NCBI RefSeq assembly: GCF_004362805.1
Contig: NZ_SNYF01000009.1
Coordinates: forward strand, 62,001 to 126,000
Direction of reading: 5' to 3'
Length of the DNA: 64,000 nt
Origin: Algoriphagus boseongensis
Lineage (GTDB): Bacteria > Bacteroidota > Bacteroidia > Cytophagales > Cyclobacteriaceae
Part shown: positions 26,499 through 35,352 of the stretch, in pieces
How the letters are laid out: each line of letters opens with the position of its first letter
Numbering within the stretch: position 1 is the first letter of the stretch
The notes under the pieces: generated by a model
Seen by the model: the letters and a program-made list of their open reading frames with translations, nothing else
Told to the model about the DNA's origin: nothing
Databases searched by the model: none
Translations under genes and position numbers: made by a program

Positions 26499-27674
26499 AT
26501 GAATCAGCGCTTGCTTAATCTTTCAGTTTTTGTGATTCTTTTCTTTAATGGGCTTTTTGCCTCAGCTCAGGAAAATATGCTTTGTCAGGGAGCTTATTGG
26601 ACTGAGGATCAAGCAGAGCTTTTTATGAAAGAAACAGGCTCTTCCTGGATCAATCGAATGGAATGGGAAAAGAGGGCTGAGCTGATTAAGAAGGGTATGA
26701 TCCAAGGGATGAAACTGGATCAAATGCCTGAAAGGAATACTCCATTTAATACTATCATCCATAGTACTCGGGAAATGGATGGATATATTGTCGAAAATAT
26801 CGCCATTGAAAGCTTTCCCGGATTTTTCATCACAGGTAATCTGTATCGCCCGCTTAATCCAGCTCCATTTACAAAAAGTCCCGCCATTTTGAGTGTGCAC
26901 GGACATGGAAATGACCCGAGATTTGGAGAAAGTATGCAAAAACGAAGTGCTGCGTTTGCAAGAATGGGTGCGGTAGTTTTTGCCTATGATATGATTGGAT
27001 ATGGAGACTCTAAGCAGGTGGATCACAAAATTCCAATCGCCCTTACTATCCAAACTTATAATTCTCAAAGAGTAATTGATTATTTAATTTCTCGACCAGA
27101 TGTGGATCCAGAGCGAATTGGTGTTACTGGAGAATCAGGTGGAGGAACCCAGACAATTCTAATTACAGCGATTGATTCGAGGATAAAAGTTTCAGCTCCG
27201 GTGGTGATGGTGTCTGCTTACTTTTTTGGTGGTTGCACCTGCGAAAGTGGAATGCCGATTCACAAAAGCGATTACCATCAGACCAATAATGTAGAAATCG
27301 CTTCCTTGGCGGCTCCAAGGCCTTTATTGCTGGTTTCTGATGGGGGAGATTGGACAAAAAACACTCCTGTTATTGAATTTCCATATGTCCAGAAGGTTTA
27401 TTCTAATTATGGGGCTTTGAGCAAAGCAGAGAATGTTCACCTTCCGGGAGAGCGACACGATTATGGGAAAAATAAAAGAGCAGCCGTGTATAATTTTCTT
27501 GGGAATTATCTGGGGTTAAATCCGGGGAAAATCCCTTACCGAGATGGATATGATGAAAGCTTTGTTACCTTACTCTCACCGGATCAATTGCGGGTTTTTA
27601 ATTCGGAATATCCTGTTCCGGCTACTGCGCTTCAAGGAGATGCATCGGTGATCGAATACCTTAGGCTGAATTAA
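26499..27674 (+). CDS. Exported alpha/beta hydrolase (acetyl-xylan-esterase-like)
   Basis: This 391-residue protein has a cleavable signal peptide (MNQRLLNLSVFVILFFNGLFASAQ). The nucleophile elbow is GESGGG, with an oxyanion region SVHGHGND, a late Asp candidate in SDGGDWT and a His candidate in GERHDYG. The extended N-terminal part before the hydrolase core (residues 25-115) and overall length resemble the large Bacteroidota/Planctomycetes acetyl-xylan-esterase or dienelactone-hydrolase-like group. It is 13 bases behind the sulfatase gene, so a combined desulfation/deacylation of one glycan is the simplest reading. Its last four bases overlap the end of the convergent lysozyme-like gene. Confidence 0.8.
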   Translation: MNQRLLNLSVFVILFFNGLFASAQENMLCQGAYWTEDQAELFMKETGSSWINRMEWEKRAELIKKGMIQGMKLDQMPERNTPFNTIIHSTREMDGYIVENIAIESFPGFFITGNLYRPLNPAPFTKSPAILSVHGHGNDPRFGESMQKRSAAFARMGAVVFAYDMIGYGDSKQVDHKIPIALTIQTYNSQRVIDYLISRPDVDPERIGVTGESGGGTQTILITAIDSRIKVSAPVVMVSAYFFGGCTCESGMPIHKSDYHQTNNVEIASLAAPRPLLLVSDGGDWTKNTPVIEFPYVQKVYSNYGALSKAENVHLPGERHDYGKNKRAAVYNFLGNYLGLNPGKIPYRDGYDESFVTLLSPDQLRVFNSEYPVPATALQGDASVIEYLRLN

Positions 27675-28477
27675 CGAGGCGGCATTTTCAACTTATGTAA
27701 CTGAAACCTTCCACCTCTTAGGATATTGAGGTCGATATGCTCTCCAATTCCATCCAAGCTGCCTTTTTCAGAAAATTGCCAGATCACCCAGTTTTCTGTT
27801 TCAGGTTCATAAATAGGATTATAATTGGCTACCCAAATCGGGTACTCATCGAATCCTTGATTATGAAGCACTTCCCAAAAGAATCGATCTCCAGTGTAGA
27901 TCATGGGTTTTACACCATAATGATTTTCCACAATCCTGAGCCAGTTTTTAATTCCCTCTCTTAATTTTTCCCGGGATTGAATCGTGCTGTGCTTTTCAAT
28001 GTCTAAAACAGGAATTAAATCTCCGGATTGAAGTTTGACTGTTCGAATAAAATTTTCCGCCTGCTTGGTACTGTTTTCATTCGGGCGATAATAATGATAG
28101 GCTCCTTTCACCAGTGGGAGTTTGCTGGCTTCTTTCCAATTTTGCTTAAACCTCCGATCCATAGCATCAGAGCCCATAGTTGCTCGGATCACTAAAAATT
28201 CAACGGGACGATTTTGAAGTTGGAATTGAAGCTTGGAAAAATTGATTTTACCCTGATATTCAGAAATATCTATACCCAAAATTCCGTCTGGGAAATTCTC
28301 AAAGACCTGTTCAAATTTGTAAGACTCAGTCCATTTTGGACTTGGGCCTTTATAGTCGGAAAGTTCTTTTTTGATCCACTTTGAATAGCGAATAGTTATG
28401 AAAATTCCACCCACAAGGCTCAGGGAAAGCAACACTATCACCCATGTCCAGGAGCTGGAATTACGTTTTGGAGGCAT
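27671..28477 (-). CDS. GH25 family lysozyme-like glycoside hydrolase, membrane-anchored
   Basis: This protein of about 268 residues starts at ATG 28477 (MPPKRNSSSWTWVIVLL); a single N-terminal membrane segment follows. The longer reading from 28528 would run into the amylase gene. The GH25 catalytic core is clear: GIDISEYQGKINF with the first Asp, LVIRATMGS, GAYHYYRP, and the DxE pair in VLDIEKH, then PMIYTGDRFFW and PIWVANYNP. It should cleave the MurNAc-GlcNAc bond in peptidoglycan from the periplasmic face of the inner membrane. The gene follows the amylase gene by 13 bases. Confidence 0.9.
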   Translation of the reverse strand: MPPKRNSSSWTWVIVLLSLSLVGGIFITIRYSKWIKKELSDYKGPSPKWTESYKFEQVFENFPDGILGIDISEYQGKINFSKLQFQLQNRPVEFLVIRATMGSDAMDRRFKQNWKEASKLPLVKGAYHYYRPNENSTKQAENFIRTVKLQSGDLIPVLDIEKHSTIQSREKLREGIKNWLRIVENHYGVKPMIYTGDRFFWEVLHNQGFDEYPIWVANYNPIYEPETENWVIWQFSEKGSLDGIGEHIDLNILRGGRFQLHKLKMPPR

Positions 28478-28490
28478 GTTTATATAAATC

Positions 28491-30350
28491 CTATTGGATT
28501 TCAAAAATTGCAGATTCCCAAGGTCCAAGAATTAGGTCCAAATCTGCGCCATTTTCATTTACCCGAAGGGTTGTCTTTTTCTTTCCAAACATCACTTCTT
28601 TGATCACCCGTTCGCCTTTTTCCAAATTCCATTCCTTGACTAGCTCGGGAGAAAGTTTTAGGGTTGTTTTTACCGATTGAAACTCGTCGAAATTGGTAAC
28701 CACGATCAGCTTCTGACTTTCATCCCAGCGGGCAAAAGCAAAAGTTTTGTCTGTATAAGCTGGATTTTGCTTTCGGTTGAAAGAATGCAATTCCAAATAT
28801 TCTCCCATTAAAGCAGGACTGTTTCGGGTGAAGTTTAGCACCTCAGCGTAGTAGTTTCTCAGGGCTTTTTCATTATCCGAAAGTTGTCCCCCGTCAAATT
28901 TCCCTCCATTCATCCACTTCTGATGCTGAGGAACTCCCACGTAATCAAATATGGACGTACGGCTGGGCTGTCCAAATCCAGCCATTTCTGCTCCTGGTTC
29001 CCCGACTTCCTGGCCAAAATAGATCATGGTTGGTGACGTCGAAACCGTCGCAGAAACGACCATAGCAGGCATAGCTTTCCAGGGATTTCCGGCAAACTCC
29101 GGACTGGCAATTCGCTGCTCGTCGTGATTTTCCAGGAAGTGGAGCATGTGGTGCTCAATGTCTTTTAATCCCTCCAGAATCGGAGCCAGGTTGTCCGTGG
29201 AACCGTGACCCTGCATGATATGCTTCAGCGTGTCGTAAAGCTCTACCTTATCGTAGAGGTAATCCATTTTTCCCTTTCGGATATAGTCTATGTAGAGGCT
29301 AGGATTATAAACTTCTGCCAAAAGGAAAGCTTCCGGATTGGTCATTTTGATATGGGAATTGAGGTAGGACCAGAACTCTACAGGCACCATCTCGGCCATA
29401 TCAAATCGGAATCCGTCTACTCCTTTACCCAACCAAAACTGGATGATGTCCTTAAATTTTTTCCATGAATCCGGAACGTCTTTTCCCTGCCAAAAGTCAT
29501 AATGAGCTTTCCAATCTAAGGAATTCGCTCCCGTAGGCAACTCGTCAAAATCTTTTTTTCCATCGGGACTTACTCCATAATTGATCTTGACAGTTTCGTA
29601 CCAATCGTCAAAGTTGGGTTGTGCGAGACGAGAGCCATTCCCGGTCCATTTGGCTGGATTTTCGTCAAACTTTCCATCGGCAAAGGGATGCTTTTCTCCT
29701 CCCAGTGGGCGATAACCATTTTTGGAAATAGGTACTTGAAAGGCCTTTCCCGGGATATAATAGAAGTTATTGTTTTTAGCGTATTCTACTGTTTTGTCAT
29801 CATCGGCTCCAAAATCCCTAACTCCAGCAGGATTGTTTTTTCCTTCGTAATGTCTAGAAACATGGTTGGGTACGATGTCGATGATCACCTTCATGTCGTG
29901 CTTGTGAGTTCGGGCAATTAGCGCTTCAAATTCCTCCATTCGCTTGGTCACATCCACCGCCAAATCGGGATTGACTTGGTAATAATCTCGCACAGCATAG
30001 GGTGAACCCGCACGGCCTTTAATCACATCAGGATCATCTGATTCCACACCGATCTCAGGAAAATCTCCGATTACCCCATGATGCGGCACACCCGTGTACC
30101 AAATGTGGGATACGCCAAGTTTTTTGATTTCCTCCAAGGCGGTATCCGTGAAATCGTTGAATTTTCCCACTCCGTTTTCTTCCTTGGTACCCCAAGGTTT
30201 GTTGGTCGTATTGGTATTGCCAAACAGGCGTGTGAAAACCTGATAAACGATTATTTTTTTAGGCTTCATAGATTCTGGTTCTTGCAGCTCGGTTTCTTGG
30301 CAGGAAAATGTGACCAAAGCCATGGCTGCTAGGATGAAAAATTTCTTCAT
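28491..30350 (-). CDS. GH13 alpha-amylase family lipoprotein
   Basis: This 619-residue lipoprotein (lipobox TFSC at residues 14-17) has the four GH13 regions: I DIVPNH (158-163), II GFRFDMAE with nucleophile Asp317, III LLAEVY with acid/base Glu346 and IV FLENHDEQ with Asp410. The C-terminal beta domain starts near residue 540. It probably degrades alpha-glucans or maltodextrins at the outer membrane or in the periplasm. There is no carbohydrate-binding module and no susCD pair at this locus. The M20 gene ends 4 bases upstream and the lysozyme-like gene starts 13 bases downstream, so the three are likely one transcript despite different roles. Confidence 0.9.
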   Translation of the reverse strand: MKKFFILAAMALVTFSCQETELQEPESMKPKKIIVYQVFTRLFGNTNTTNKPWGTKEENGVGKFNDFTDTALEEIKKLGVSHIWYTGVPHHGVIGDFPEIGVESDDPDVIKGRAGSPYAVRDYYQVNPDLAVDVTKRMEEFEALIARTHKHDMKVIIDIVPNHVSRHYEGKNNPAGVRDFGADDDKTVEYAKNNNFYYIPGKAFQVPISKNGYRPLGGEKHPFADGKFDENPAKWTGNGSRLAQPNFDDWYETVKINYGVSPDGKKDFDELPTGANSLDWKAHYDFWQGKDVPDSWKKFKDIIQFWLGKGVDGFRFDMAEMVPVEFWSYLNSHIKMTNPEAFLLAEVYNPSLYIDYIRKGKMDYLYDKVELYDTLKHIMQGHGSTDNLAPILEGLKDIEHHMLHFLENHDEQRIASPEFAGNPWKAMPAMVVSATVSTSPTMIYFGQEVGEPGAEMAGFGQPSRTSIFDYVGVPQHQKWMNGGKFDGGQLSDNEKALRNYYAEVLNFTRNSPALMGEYLELHSFNRKQNPAYTDKTFAFARWDESQKLIVVTNFDEFQSVKTTLKLSPELVKEWNLEKGERVIKEVMFGKKKTTLRVNENGADLDLILGPWESAIFEIQ

Positions 30351-30354
30351 CAGG

Positions 30355-31644
30355 TTATCGGGTCAATCGGTAGAGTAAAATAGTATTTCTCTTGATCAAA
30401 TCAGGGAACTGCTTCATGTTAATTGTTTCTCCAGGTGCATGGGCACCAGAGCCAGAAGCTCCCAAACCGTCAAGGCAATCCAGGTATTCCGCCACAAATG
30501 AAATATCTCCTGCACCTCTGCTTCCAGGATCTCCAGGCTTGACGATACCGAATCCCATATCCTGAGAAACCTGGCTTAAAACTTCTGCCAAAGCATAATT
30601 TCCTTCCGTTGGGGCCATTGAAGGGATGTAATCGTAAAAGGTGATTTCGGCACCAGTTTGAGGAAGATTCTTGGCTACAATTTCTCGCATTTTTGCTCGT
30701 GCAGCTTCTTTTTGAGCTTCACCCAAAAACCGCAAATCTCCTGTGACAATAGCCTCTCGGGCTACGATATTGGTTTTTCCAAGGGATGTTGCAGTTCCGG
30801 TTACTTCATCAAATTTCACATCAGAACCTCCCACAAACTGACCCGGATTGAAGGTTAAGTATTTTTCCCCAGCCAAAGCTTCACGGAATTCATCCAAGAT
30901 TCTGGCAGCTTCATAGATAGCTCCATAACCTGCATTTTGACCAAAGACTCCGCTGGAATGAGATTGCTTTCCACTGGTTTTTAGCCTCCAGCCACTTGCA
31001 CCACGGCGAGCAACTGTAGTGGTACTAAATCCCTGAGCCGTCTCATAGCCCAAGGCAATGTCATGCAGTTTTGCCCGCTCGATGAAGTCTTTTCTGGAAA
31101 GTTTTTCGTTTCCTGTACTTTCCTCATCTCCATTGAAATACACGGTAATTGTGCGGTCATCCAAAAGGCCGAGTTCATGAAGTGCCTTTAAGCTTGCTAA
31201 AACCAACACGTCTCCCCCTTTCATGTCGTTTGCTCCTTGACCAGTGGCAGTGCTATCATTTAGGTAAGTAAATGGGGTAAAAGGCATGTCTTTTTCAAAG
31301 ACGGTGTCCAAATGCCCGATTAAAAAAAGCTTTTTGCCTTGGGTTCCTTTTCGGGTTGCCACAAAATGACCTGCACGATTGACTTCTGCAGGCACTTCCA
31401 CCCATTCGGTTTGGAAGCCGATTTTTTGAAATTCCAGTTCGAAAACCCGGCCAACTTCTCGTACCCCTTCTTTATTCAAAGAACCCGAGTTGATGTTCAC
31501 TACTTCTTCGAGGAGGGCAAGAGTCTCCTGATAGTTTTTATCGATTAGTTCGATGAGCTTTTGCTCTTCTTTAGTAAGTTTTTGCTGGGCAAGGGAAAGA
31601 ATAGGTCCACTGACCAAGATGAGAATCAGGATGATTTTTTTCAT
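30355..31644 (-). CDS. Secreted M20 family metallopeptidase (carboxypeptidase G2/ArgE-like)
   Basis: This 429-residue zinc peptidase has a cleavable signal peptide (MKKIILILILVSGPILSLAQ). Metal ligands and the catalytic Glu are visible: GHLDTV, GANDMKGG (bridging Asp), GDEES (catalytic Glu), GYETA, and a C-terminal GASGSGAHAPGE supplying the last His. The dimerisation domain begins around residue 205 (RRGASGWRLKTSG). It differs clearly from the two M20D copies earlier in the window and belongs to the glutamate carboxypeptidase-like branch. Likely substrates are C-terminal Glu or acylated amino acids in the periplasm. The amylase gene follows by 4 bases. Confidence 0.85.
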   Translation of the reverse strand: MKKIILILILVSGPILSLAQQKLTKEEQKLIELIDKNYQETLALLEEVVNINSGSLNKEGVREVGRVFELEFQKIGFQTEWVEVPAEVNRAGHFVATRKGTQGKKLFLIGHLDTVFEKDMPFTPFTYLNDSTATGQGANDMKGGDVLVLASLKALHELGLLDDRTITVYFNGDEESTGNEKLSRKDFIERAKLHDIALGYETAQGFSTTTVARRGASGWRLKTSGKQSHSSGVFGQNAGYGAIYEAARILDEFREALAGEKYLTFNPGQFVGGSDVKFDEVTGTATSLGKTNIVAREAIVTGDLRFLGEAQKEAARAKMREIVAKNLPQTGAEITFYDYIPSMAPTEGNYALAEVLSQVSQDMGFGIVKPGDPGSRGAGDISFVAEYLDCLDGLGASGSGAHAPGETINMKQFPDLIKRNTILLYRLTR

Positions 31645-31713
31645 GGGAGGAAATTAGGAGAAAAAGAGTCTAGGGGCAAGAAAGCACCATCAATGAATTT
31701 GAAAACTGGATTT

Positions 31714-32208
31714 TTACCTCGATTTATTTGATTTCAGAAAATCAAAAAGCACATAGGAAATTGGAACCCCTATGAAGAAAATTAAAGCAATTAATGAAAA
31801 ATAATCAGGTAGCTGAGTTTGATTTCCAAGCCCAATTTGAATTGTGCCATAATTAATAAAGGCAAAAAGGAAAACCATCCCCGCATTTAATATCCTAAGC
31901 ATCCTTGCGTATTTCATTTGAAAATACTCAAGTCTTTCTGGATCTGGTTTAAAGGGGAGATTAATAAGGCTTGGAATATGGCTTACTACTCCGATGACTA
32001 GGTAAAGGATAAACCCGGTAATTGGAAGTAGCCAAATTATTCCTTTTGAGCCGTATGCATTAGGTAAACCATCCGAGTTAAAGTGTCTCGGAATAGAATC
32101 AGGCAGGTTTTGATAATTGATCGCTGGAAGGATAAAAGATGCTAAAACCAGAAGAATTCCAAAGATTTCAAGGAATTGATCAAATGGATGTTTTTTAAGG
32201 CTTTGCAT
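31714..32208 (-). CDS. DUF1648 domain membrane protein
   Basis: This 164-residue protein has four hydrophobic segments (about residues 14-30, 57-75, 108-125 and 135-155). The extracytoplasmic loop LPDSIPRHFNSDGLPNAYGSKG after the first segment is the DUF1648 signature, as in SdpI-type immunity proteins and related membrane proteins. There is no SdpABC toxin gene in the window, so immunity is not implied. It stands alone upstream of the M20 gene by 69 bases. Function unknown. Confidence 0.75.
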   Translation of the reverse strand: MQSLKKHPFDQFLEIFGILLVLASFILPAINYQNLPDSIPRHFNSDGLPNAYGSKGIIWLLPITGFILYLVIGVVSHIPSLINLPFKPDPERLEYFQMKYARMLRILNAGMVFLFAFINYGTIQIGLGNQTQLPDYFSLIALIFFIGVPISYVLFDFLKSNKSR

Positions 32209-32353
32209 TTGGGTAAAAGTTGAATTGGGATAGAAATCTTTATTTGATCAAAAGTTAGGTATGTGATTTTGGTACTTACTAAACTATCAATTTCATTCGG
32301 GAAGCTTGAATTTCTTTTTTAGCTATCCTTTATCACACACCTATCAGTGCCAA

Positions 32354-32372
32354 CACCTAGTCCATCTAGGTG
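32354..32372 (+). other. Leader hairpin upstream of lipoprotein gene
   Basis: CACCTAG (32354-32360) and CTAGGTG (32366-32372) form a perfect 7-base stem with a 5-base loop, followed ten bases later by six T residues (32383-32388). It lies 66 bases before the start at 32438. It may be an attenuator or a leader structure; stem length makes it a weak call. Confidence 0.35.
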
Positions 32373-32437
32373 ATTTGCAGTATTTTTTAAAGAGGGAATA
32401 TGAAACAACTTTGGTTCAAACATTAATCAATCATATT

Positions 32438-32905
32438 ATGAATAAGAATATTCTCTTTCTTTTTGTCTTCTTAGCCATATTTTCCTGTAAGGATGAGGAA
32501 GATACTTCACCCGATTCCACCGCGTGTGCAGGTACTGTTTGTTCTGCAACTTTAGGATCAGGAGAGACTGCAGCTACCATTCCTAGTTCTGCTGTAGGAG
32601 TTTTTAAAACAGTGGTGACTTTTGCCGAACCGACTTCCCCTTTCAAATTGGGTACCAAGGCTACATTCGAGGTAACAAAGGACCAAAAATTGATCGTTAG
32701 TATTGAGGGAAAGGACTGCATTACCTTGACCAATCCAATTTGGAGATTTGGAGCTACTTCGGGTTCAGGGAACTACACCTTCAAAGACAATTGCAGAGAC
32801 AATGTAGCCTATAACCTTTCTTTTAATACCAACGGAACCTTCAATGAAGTAAATATTGAAAACGTAAGCGGGCCTGGCTTTTTCGGGCAATTTACGGTAG
32901 AGTAA
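32438..32905 (+). CDS. Hypothetical lipoprotein
   Basis: This 155-residue lipoprotein starts at ATG 32438, which opens directly into the signal peptide MNKNILFLFVFLAIFSC with lipobox and an acidic start (KDEEDTSPD). The same frame is open to 32306, but that extension has no signal-like or conserved sequence. The mature part is rich in Ser, Thr and Gly, with two more Cys pairs (CAGTVC; C near ITLTNP and DNC), suggesting a small disulfide-bonded beta domain. No family recognised. An imperfect hairpin (32908-32937) with a T-rich end follows the stop. Confidence 0.65.
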   Translation: MNKNILFLFVFLAIFSCKDEEDTSPDSTACAGTVCSATLGSGETAATIPSSAVGVFKTVVTFAEPTSPFKLGTKATFEVTKDQKLIVSIEGKDCITLTNPIWRFGATSGSGNYTFKDNCRDNVAYNLSFNTNGTFNEVNIENVSGPGFFGQFTVE

Positions 32906-32982
32906 AAACACCAATTCATTTTAGAATTGATGGGTTTTGTTGGAAAATGGCTAATATTAATAGTCAATTAAACCTATTATAA

Positions 32983-34689
32983 ATGGCCAATTTTAACATC
33001 GATGCCGATAAAAATCTAACCTATGACGCCATCGTCATCGGTTCGGGCATCAGCGGGGGTTGGGCAGCAAAGGAACTTTGCGAAGCCGGCCTCAAAACCC
33101 TTGTTCTCGAACGAGGACGAATTGTAGAGCATGTCGTGGATTATCCCACCATGACCCTGGATCCTTGGGAGCATGAACTTCGTGGAGGACTCACTCCAGA
33201 GCAAAAAGCCAAGCATCCCAAAGGAGGAAGGTCCGGCTTCATTGGGGCTTTCAATGAGCATTTTCATGCTAATGATCTTGAAAATCCCTACACGGAGGTC
33301 AAGCCCTTTATGTGGGTCAGAGCTCATCAAATGGGTGGGAGATCCCTACTTTGGGGGAAGCAAACCTATCGATGGTCGGACTTGGACTTTGAAGCTAACG
33401 CTAAAGACGGGCATGGGGTAGATTGGCCGATTCGCTACAAGGACATCGAGCCTTGGTATACCCATGTGGAGAAATTCGCCGGGATCAGTGGGGAAGCTTT
33501 GGGGCTACCTCAATTGCCGGATTCTCATTTTTTACCTCCTATGGAATTAAACTGTGTGGAGAAACACGTCAAGGCTAGGATTGAAAAGGAATTCAATGGC
33601 CGAAATATGATTATCGGCCGGGTGGCCCACTTGACCGAACCTCTGAATGGTAGAGGCAAATGCCAATTCCGAAATCGATGCGATCGGGGATGTCCTTATG
33701 GAGCGTATTTCTCAAGTAATGCAGTGACTTTACCAGCGGCAAATGCTACCGGAAACCTGACCATCCGCCCATTTTCCATTGTCCAATCTGTGGTTTATGA
33801 CGAGCAAAAGGGTAAAGCATCCGGCGTTCGAATTATTGATGCAGAAACTGGGGAAGACATCGTTTACAAAGCCAAAATTGTCTTCGTAAACGCCTCCACT
33901 TTGAGTACAACTCAGATATTGCTGAATTCCACTTCCAATCGGTTCCAAAATGGATTGGGTAATGATTCTGGTGAGCTTGGTCACAACCTCATGGATCATA
34001 CCTATCGAGTGGGAGCCATGGGAACTGTGGAAGGATTTGAAGATCAGTATTACAAAGGACGGAGACCAAACGGGATTTATATCCCTCGCTATGTTAATCT
34101 AAAAGGTGGTCCGCAATCTGACAAATTTGTCCGTGGCTTTGGCTTCCAAGGCGGTGGTGGAAGATCAGGTTGGGGAGCGGGAAGCAATCAGGAAGATTTT
34201 GGTGGAAACTTTAAAGACGGATTAATGAAGCCAGGACCTTGGGAGTTTTTTATCACAGGATTTTCTGAGTGTCTCCCGTATCATGAAAACCAAGTATATC
34301 TCAACAAAGACGTCTTGGACAAGTGGGGTCAACCTACTCTTTCGATTGATGCAGAATGGAAAGCCAATGAATTGGCGCTAAATGATCAAGCAAGACAAGA
34401 TGCCAAGGAAATGCTGGAAAGAGCTGGTCTCAAGGACATCATGGAATTTGACAACAAGCATGAAATGGGCTTTGGAATCCATGAGATGGGTACCGCCCGA
34501 ATGGGGCGAGATCCAAAAACTTCTGTGTTAAATGGTAACAATCAGGTTCATGGATGCGAAAATGTCTTCGTCACGGATGGAGCGTGTATGACTTCTTCTT
34601 CCTGTGTGAATCCTTCCTTGACTTATATGGCCTTGTCAGCACGAGCGGCCAATCACGCGGTTTCCGAACTTAAAAAATTGAATCTCTAA
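32983..34689 (+). CDS. GMC family oxidoreductase (glucoside/gluconate dehydrogenase-like large subunit)
   Basis: This 568-residue FAD enzyme has the Rossmann loop GSGISGGWAA (about residues 19-28), LVLERG, and the C-terminal GMC active site with His in GIHEMGTARMG and Asn in SSCVNPSLTY. The Cys cluster FRNRCDRGCPYGA near residue 230 is typical of the membrane-linked subgroup that includes gluconate-2-dehydrogenase and glucoside-3-dehydrogenase large subunits. It has no signal peptide of its own; the small subunit with a Tat-like signal follows after 3 bases and could carry it across the membrane. Likely oxidises a sugar or sugar acid and feeds electrons to a cytochrome not found here. Confidence 0.85.
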   Translation: MANFNIDADKNLTYDAIVIGSGISGGWAAKELCEAGLKTLVLERGRIVEHVVDYPTMTLDPWEHELRGGLTPEQKAKHPKGGRSGFIGAFNEHFHANDLENPYTEVKPFMWVRAHQMGGRSLLWGKQTYRWSDLDFEANAKDGHGVDWPIRYKDIEPWYTHVEKFAGISGEALGLPQLPDSHFLPPMELNCVEKHVKARIEKEFNGRNMIIGRVAHLTEPLNGRGKCQFRNRCDRGCPYGAYFSSNAVTLPAANATGNLTIRPFSIVQSVVYDEQKGKASGVRIIDAETGEDIVYKAKIVFVNASTLSTTQILLNSTSNRFQNGLGNDSGELGHNLMDHTYRVGAMGTVEGFEDQYYKGRRPNGIYIPRYVNLKGGPQSDKFVRGFGFQGGGGRSGWGAGSNQEDFGGNFKDGLMKPGPWEFFITGFSECLPYHENQVYLNKDVLDKWGQPTLSIDAEWKANELALNDQARQDAKEMLERAGLKDIMEFDNKHEMGFGIHEMGTARMGRDPKTSVLNGNNQVHGCENVFVTDGACMTSSSCVNPSLTYMALSARAANHAVSELKKLNL

Positions 34690-34692
34690 GCC

Positions 34693-35286
34693 ATGAATAG
34701 ACGCGACGCACTCAAAAAATCAGCTTTAGCGCTCGGAGCAGCAGCTGGAGCACCGACTTTGCTCAGTTTGCTTCAGGCTTGTGCAAAAACGGATAGACTT
34801 ACTTGGACACCTCAATTTCTTGCTGAGAACCAGGCTAGATTCATTTCTTCATTTGTAGATTTTCTTTTACCTAAAACAGAAACTCCCGGTGGCTTGGATG
34901 TCAAAGCGGATGTTTTCATCGATCTGATGTATGCAAAAACTTATGATGAGGCAGGACAAAAGCAGATAGTTGCAGATATTGAAAAATTCAATGCAGACTG
35001 CAAGGAGAAATTTGGGAAAATATTTGCTGAGCTTTCTGAAGAAGACAAAACAGCTTGCTTCAAAGAGCACGAAGCTAATTCTCCTAAATTTCCCAAAACT
35101 GTTTGGGGTGGAGCAGTTGGACCTCGAGAACCAGTAGGATTATACCGAGGATTAAAATCAACCGTGCTTTGGGCCTATTTTAGTTCTGAAGAAATCGGAA
35201 AAAATGTACTGAGTTACGATCCTATTCCAGGTGAGTATTTGGGATGTATTCCCCTCTCAGATGTAGGAAATACCTGGAGTTTGTAG
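34693..35286 (+). CDS. Gluconate 2-dehydrogenase subunit 3 family protein
   Basis: This 197-residue small subunit starts MNRRDALKKSALALGAAAGA, a twin-arginine-type export signal, followed by a possible lipobox-like LLQAC. The mature domain (FISSFVDFLLPKTETPGG at its start) is the family signature of the gamma subunit that partners GMC dehydrogenases. It is 3 bases behind the GMC gene, so they form a two-gene operon. Its role is to carry the large subunit through the Tat pathway and stabilise it, by analogy with known GMC/subunit-3 enzymes. Confidence 0.85.
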   Translation: MNRRDALKKSALALGAAAGAPTLLSLLQACAKTDRLTWTPQFLAENQARFISSFVDFLLPKTETPGGLDVKADVFIDLMYAKTYDEAGQKQIVADIEKFNADCKEKFGKIFAELSEEDKTACFKEHEANSPKFPKTVWGGAVGPREPVGLYRGLKSTVLWAYFSSEEIGKNVLSYDPIPGEYLGCIPLSDVGNTWSL

Positions 35287-35294
35287 TTTTTTCT

Positions 35295-35352
35295 CATAGA
35301 TGCCACAGATAATCACTGATTCTTTCATCCGTGATTATCTGTGATCCTATTA
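35295..35352. repeat. Long near-palindrome between convergent genes
   Basis: The core CACAGATAATCAC (35304-35316) pairs exactly with GTGATTATCTGTG (35331-35343) across a 14-base loop; shorter matches extend it outwards (ATAG...CTAT). It lies between the small-subunit gene and the convergent NIF3-like gene, so it may act as a bidirectional terminator, though no long T run follows. The style matches dispersed palindromes of Bacteroidota genomes. Confidence 0.6.

Noticed and set aside
31714-32208. DUF1648 protein as an SdpI-type immunity gene
   Set aside because: No toxin-like or SdpABC genes lie nearby; only the shared loop motif supports the link.
32306-32437. 44-codon N-terminal extension of the lipoprotein gene at 32438
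   Set aside because: The downstream ATG opens directly into a perfect lipoprotein signal; the extension has none and covers a leader hairpin.
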